41,050 nt of DNA from Myxococcus xanthus (GTDB lineage Bacteria > Myxococcota > Myxococcia > Myxococcales > Myxococcaceae). The translations under genes were made by a program, and so were the position numbers. Numbering within the stretch: the stretch's first letter is position 1; each line of letters opens with the position of its first letter. This document shows, one piece after another, positions 39,856 to 41,050 of this stretch. Where the stretch lies: positions 1-41,050 of the forward strand of contig NZ_JABFNS010000085.1 in the NCBI RefSeq assembly GCF_013116825.1, in the 5' to 3' direction. The notes beneath the pieces are model-generated. The model was not told the origin of the DNA, did not search any database, and worked only from the letters and a program-made list of their open reading frames with translations.

Positions 39856-41050
39856 TCAGAGCACCCGGAGCACGAAGCACTTCAGGTAGCGCGTCTCACG
39901 CAGGTTGAGCAGCACGGGGTGGTCCCGGCCTGCGCCACGGCGCTCGATGATTTGCACGCGGCGGCGGGCATCCGCGGCGGCGGAGGCGAGCATGTCCTCG
40001 AAGGCCTGCTCGTCCACGTGGTACGTGCAGCTGGCGGTGATGAGGATGCCGCCGGGCCGCAACAGCTGCAGGGCGCGGAGGTTGATTTCCTTGTACCCGC
40101 GCACCGCGGCGGGGATGGCGTCCTTGTTCTTCGCGAAGGACGGCGGGTCCAGGACGATGGTGTCGAAGCGCTTGCCCTCGTCCACCGCGTCGCGGAGGAA
40201 GTCGAAGGCGTTGGCCACCACCACGTCCAGGTTGTCCAGCTTGTTGGCCGCGGCGTTCTCCCGAAGCTGCGCCGAGGCCGCTTCGGAGATTTCAATCGCC
40301 GTGACGTGCCTGGCCCGCGTGGCGAGCTGGAGCGCGAAGCCGCCGACATAGGAGAAGCAGTCCAGCGCCTCGCCGTGGGCGTAGTGCGCGGCCATGACGT
40401 GATTCTCGCGCTGGTCCAGGAAGGCGCCCGTCTTCTGGCCCTCCAGCAGGTCCGCGCGCATCTTCACGAGGCCCTCGTCGAAGGACACCGGGCCGGGATG
40501 TTCGCCGCGCAGCACGCCCTTCTCCGGGGTGAGGCCCTCCAGGTTGCGGACGCCCACGTCGGAGCGGTTGATGATGCCGCGCGGATTGAACTGCGCCTGG
40601 AGCAGGTCGGCGATGAGCGCCTTGCGCTGCTCCATGGCGGGGACCAGGAACTGCACGCTGAGGAAGTCGCCGTAGCGGTCCACCACGAGTCCGGGCAACC
40701 CGTCCGCCTCGCCATGCACCAGGCGGTACGTCTTCTCCCCCGGGAGCGCGAGCTGGCGCAGCCGGTCCGCGGCCAGGAGCCGCTCCCGGAAGAAGTCCGC
40801 GTCCACCGCGACGTCGTCGAAGGAGAGCCAGCGCAGGGAAATCTTCGAGTGCTTCGAATAGAAGGCCTTGCCCAGGAACCACCCCCGGGTGTCCGTCACG
40901 CGCACCACCTCGCCGCCGGGCAGCCCGGGGTCGCCATTCAGGTCCGCGCGGTAGATCCACGGGTGGCCGCCCTGCCAGCGCTCCACGCCGCGGCGCAGCA
41001 GCGACACCTGGGGGAGGCCGTCCGGGCCCAGCTCGGGCGAGGTGCGGTCC
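39856..41050 (-). CDS. RlmI-type 23S rRNA (cytosine-5) methyltransferase, 5' end possibly beyond window
   Basis: At least 383 residues. The N-terminal PUA-like domain (RGVERWQGGHPWIYRADL, VRVTDTRGWFLGKAFYS) is followed by a linker domain and a class I SAM-dependent methyltransferase: FSYVGGFALQLA (SAM binding), DPPSFAKNK, and SCTYHVDEQAFEDML with the likely catalytic Cys. The combination fits RlmI, which methylates C1962 of E. coli 23S rRNA. The last in-frame start in the window is GTG at 41007, but the frame stays open to 41050. Family members usually carry a few residues (a strand ending V.L..G) before GHPW, so the real start may be outside. Confidence 0.92.
   Translation of the reverse strand, partial: DRTSPELGPDGLPQVSLLRRGVERWQGGHPWIYRADLNGDPGLPGGEVVRVTDTRGWFLGKAFYSKHSKISLRWLSFDDVAVDADFFRERLLAADRLRQLALPGEKTYRLVHGEADGLPGLVVDRYGDFLSVQFLVPAMEQRKALIADLLQAQFNPRGIINRSDVGVRNLEGLTPEKGVLRGEHPGPVSFDEGLVKMRADLLEGQKTGAFLDQRENHVMAAHYAHGEALDCFSYVGGFALQLATRARHVTAIEISEAASAQLRENAAANKLDNLDVVVANAFDFLRDAVDEGKRFDTIVLDPPSFAKNKDAIPAAVRGYKEINLRALQLLRPGGILITASCTYHVDEQAFEDMLASAAADARRRVQIIERRGAGRDHPVLLNLRETRYLKCFVLRVL

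Noticed and set aside
1-41050. tRNA, rRNA, insertion sequence, integrase or prophage genes
   Set aside because: None could be recognised on either strand.

Overview
The window is high-GC (about 70%), gene-dense DNA that looks like a chromosomal segment of a myxobacterium (Myxococcota, Myxococcus/Corallococcus type). The grounds are a MYXO-CTERM-like sorting signal, a giant adhesin with thrombospondin type 3 repeats, FHA/TPR and response-regulator signalling genes, a solitary ftsZ, several lipoproteins, and strong third-position GC bias that opens long false ORFs opposite almost every gene. I see no rRNA, tRNA, CRISPR array, insertion sequence or phage gene.

Layout. 1-5.6 kb: the 3' part of a very large surface protein in which an Ig-repeat/TSP3 adhesin, a MYXO-CTERM-like element and an OmpA-type outer-membrane protein lie in one frame. 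A strong terminator follows. 5.9-7.1 kb: ftsZ with two perfect inverted repeats in its leader. 7.2-10.1 kb: a small hypothetical gene, then biotin carboxylase, a free-standing 70-residue biotinyl protein and a crotonase-fold protein. 10.1-14.1 kb: a signalling cluster on the minus strand (FHA-FHA-TM, TPR, and a response regulator with an XRE-type HTH) diverging from a rhomboid protease with a TPR-like tail. The FHA and TPR parts look like one protein split by a frameshift at a six-G run. 14.2-16.3 kb: two paralogous outer-membrane-type proteins. 16.6-20.6 kb: a GT39/ArnT-like glycosyltransferase translationally coupled to a two-gene ABC transporter. 20.8-24.1 kb: an SPFH-SHOCT protein and a CotH-kinase-like lipoprotein. 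24.1-25.8 kb: a zinc-metallopeptidase lipoprotein. 25.8-28.3 kb: an overlapping operon epmA-plsC-ppa. 28.3-32.2 kb: a TonB-like protein, divergent from a nicotinate phosphoribosyltransferase/nicotinamidase pair that makes up NAD salvage. 32.3-38.0 kb: an orphan type VI secretion module (VgrG, a LysM-amidohydrolase protein, and a beta-propeller-like protein). 38.0-41.05 kb: glycerate kinase, a YkgJ-type cysteine-cluster protein and an RlmI-type rRNA methyltransferase cut by the window edge.

The best candidate for an undescribed system is the VgrG island at 32.3-38.0 kb. VgrG ends in a small transthyretin-like domain. The next gene carries a LysM of the sort found on T6SS cargo, fused to an amidohydrolase-superfamily barrel whose complete metal-ligand set can be read (H87, H89, K320, H357, H474, D554). 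The third gene encodes a protein without a signal peptide that could be immunity protein or adaptor. Also notable are the adhesin-MYXO-CTERM-OmpA fusion, the split FHA/TPR gene and the response regulator-XRE fusion.

Convergent gene pairs are packed unusually tightly. One pair shares a CTAG for both stop codons, and another has its two stops at the ends of a 12-bp palindrome.
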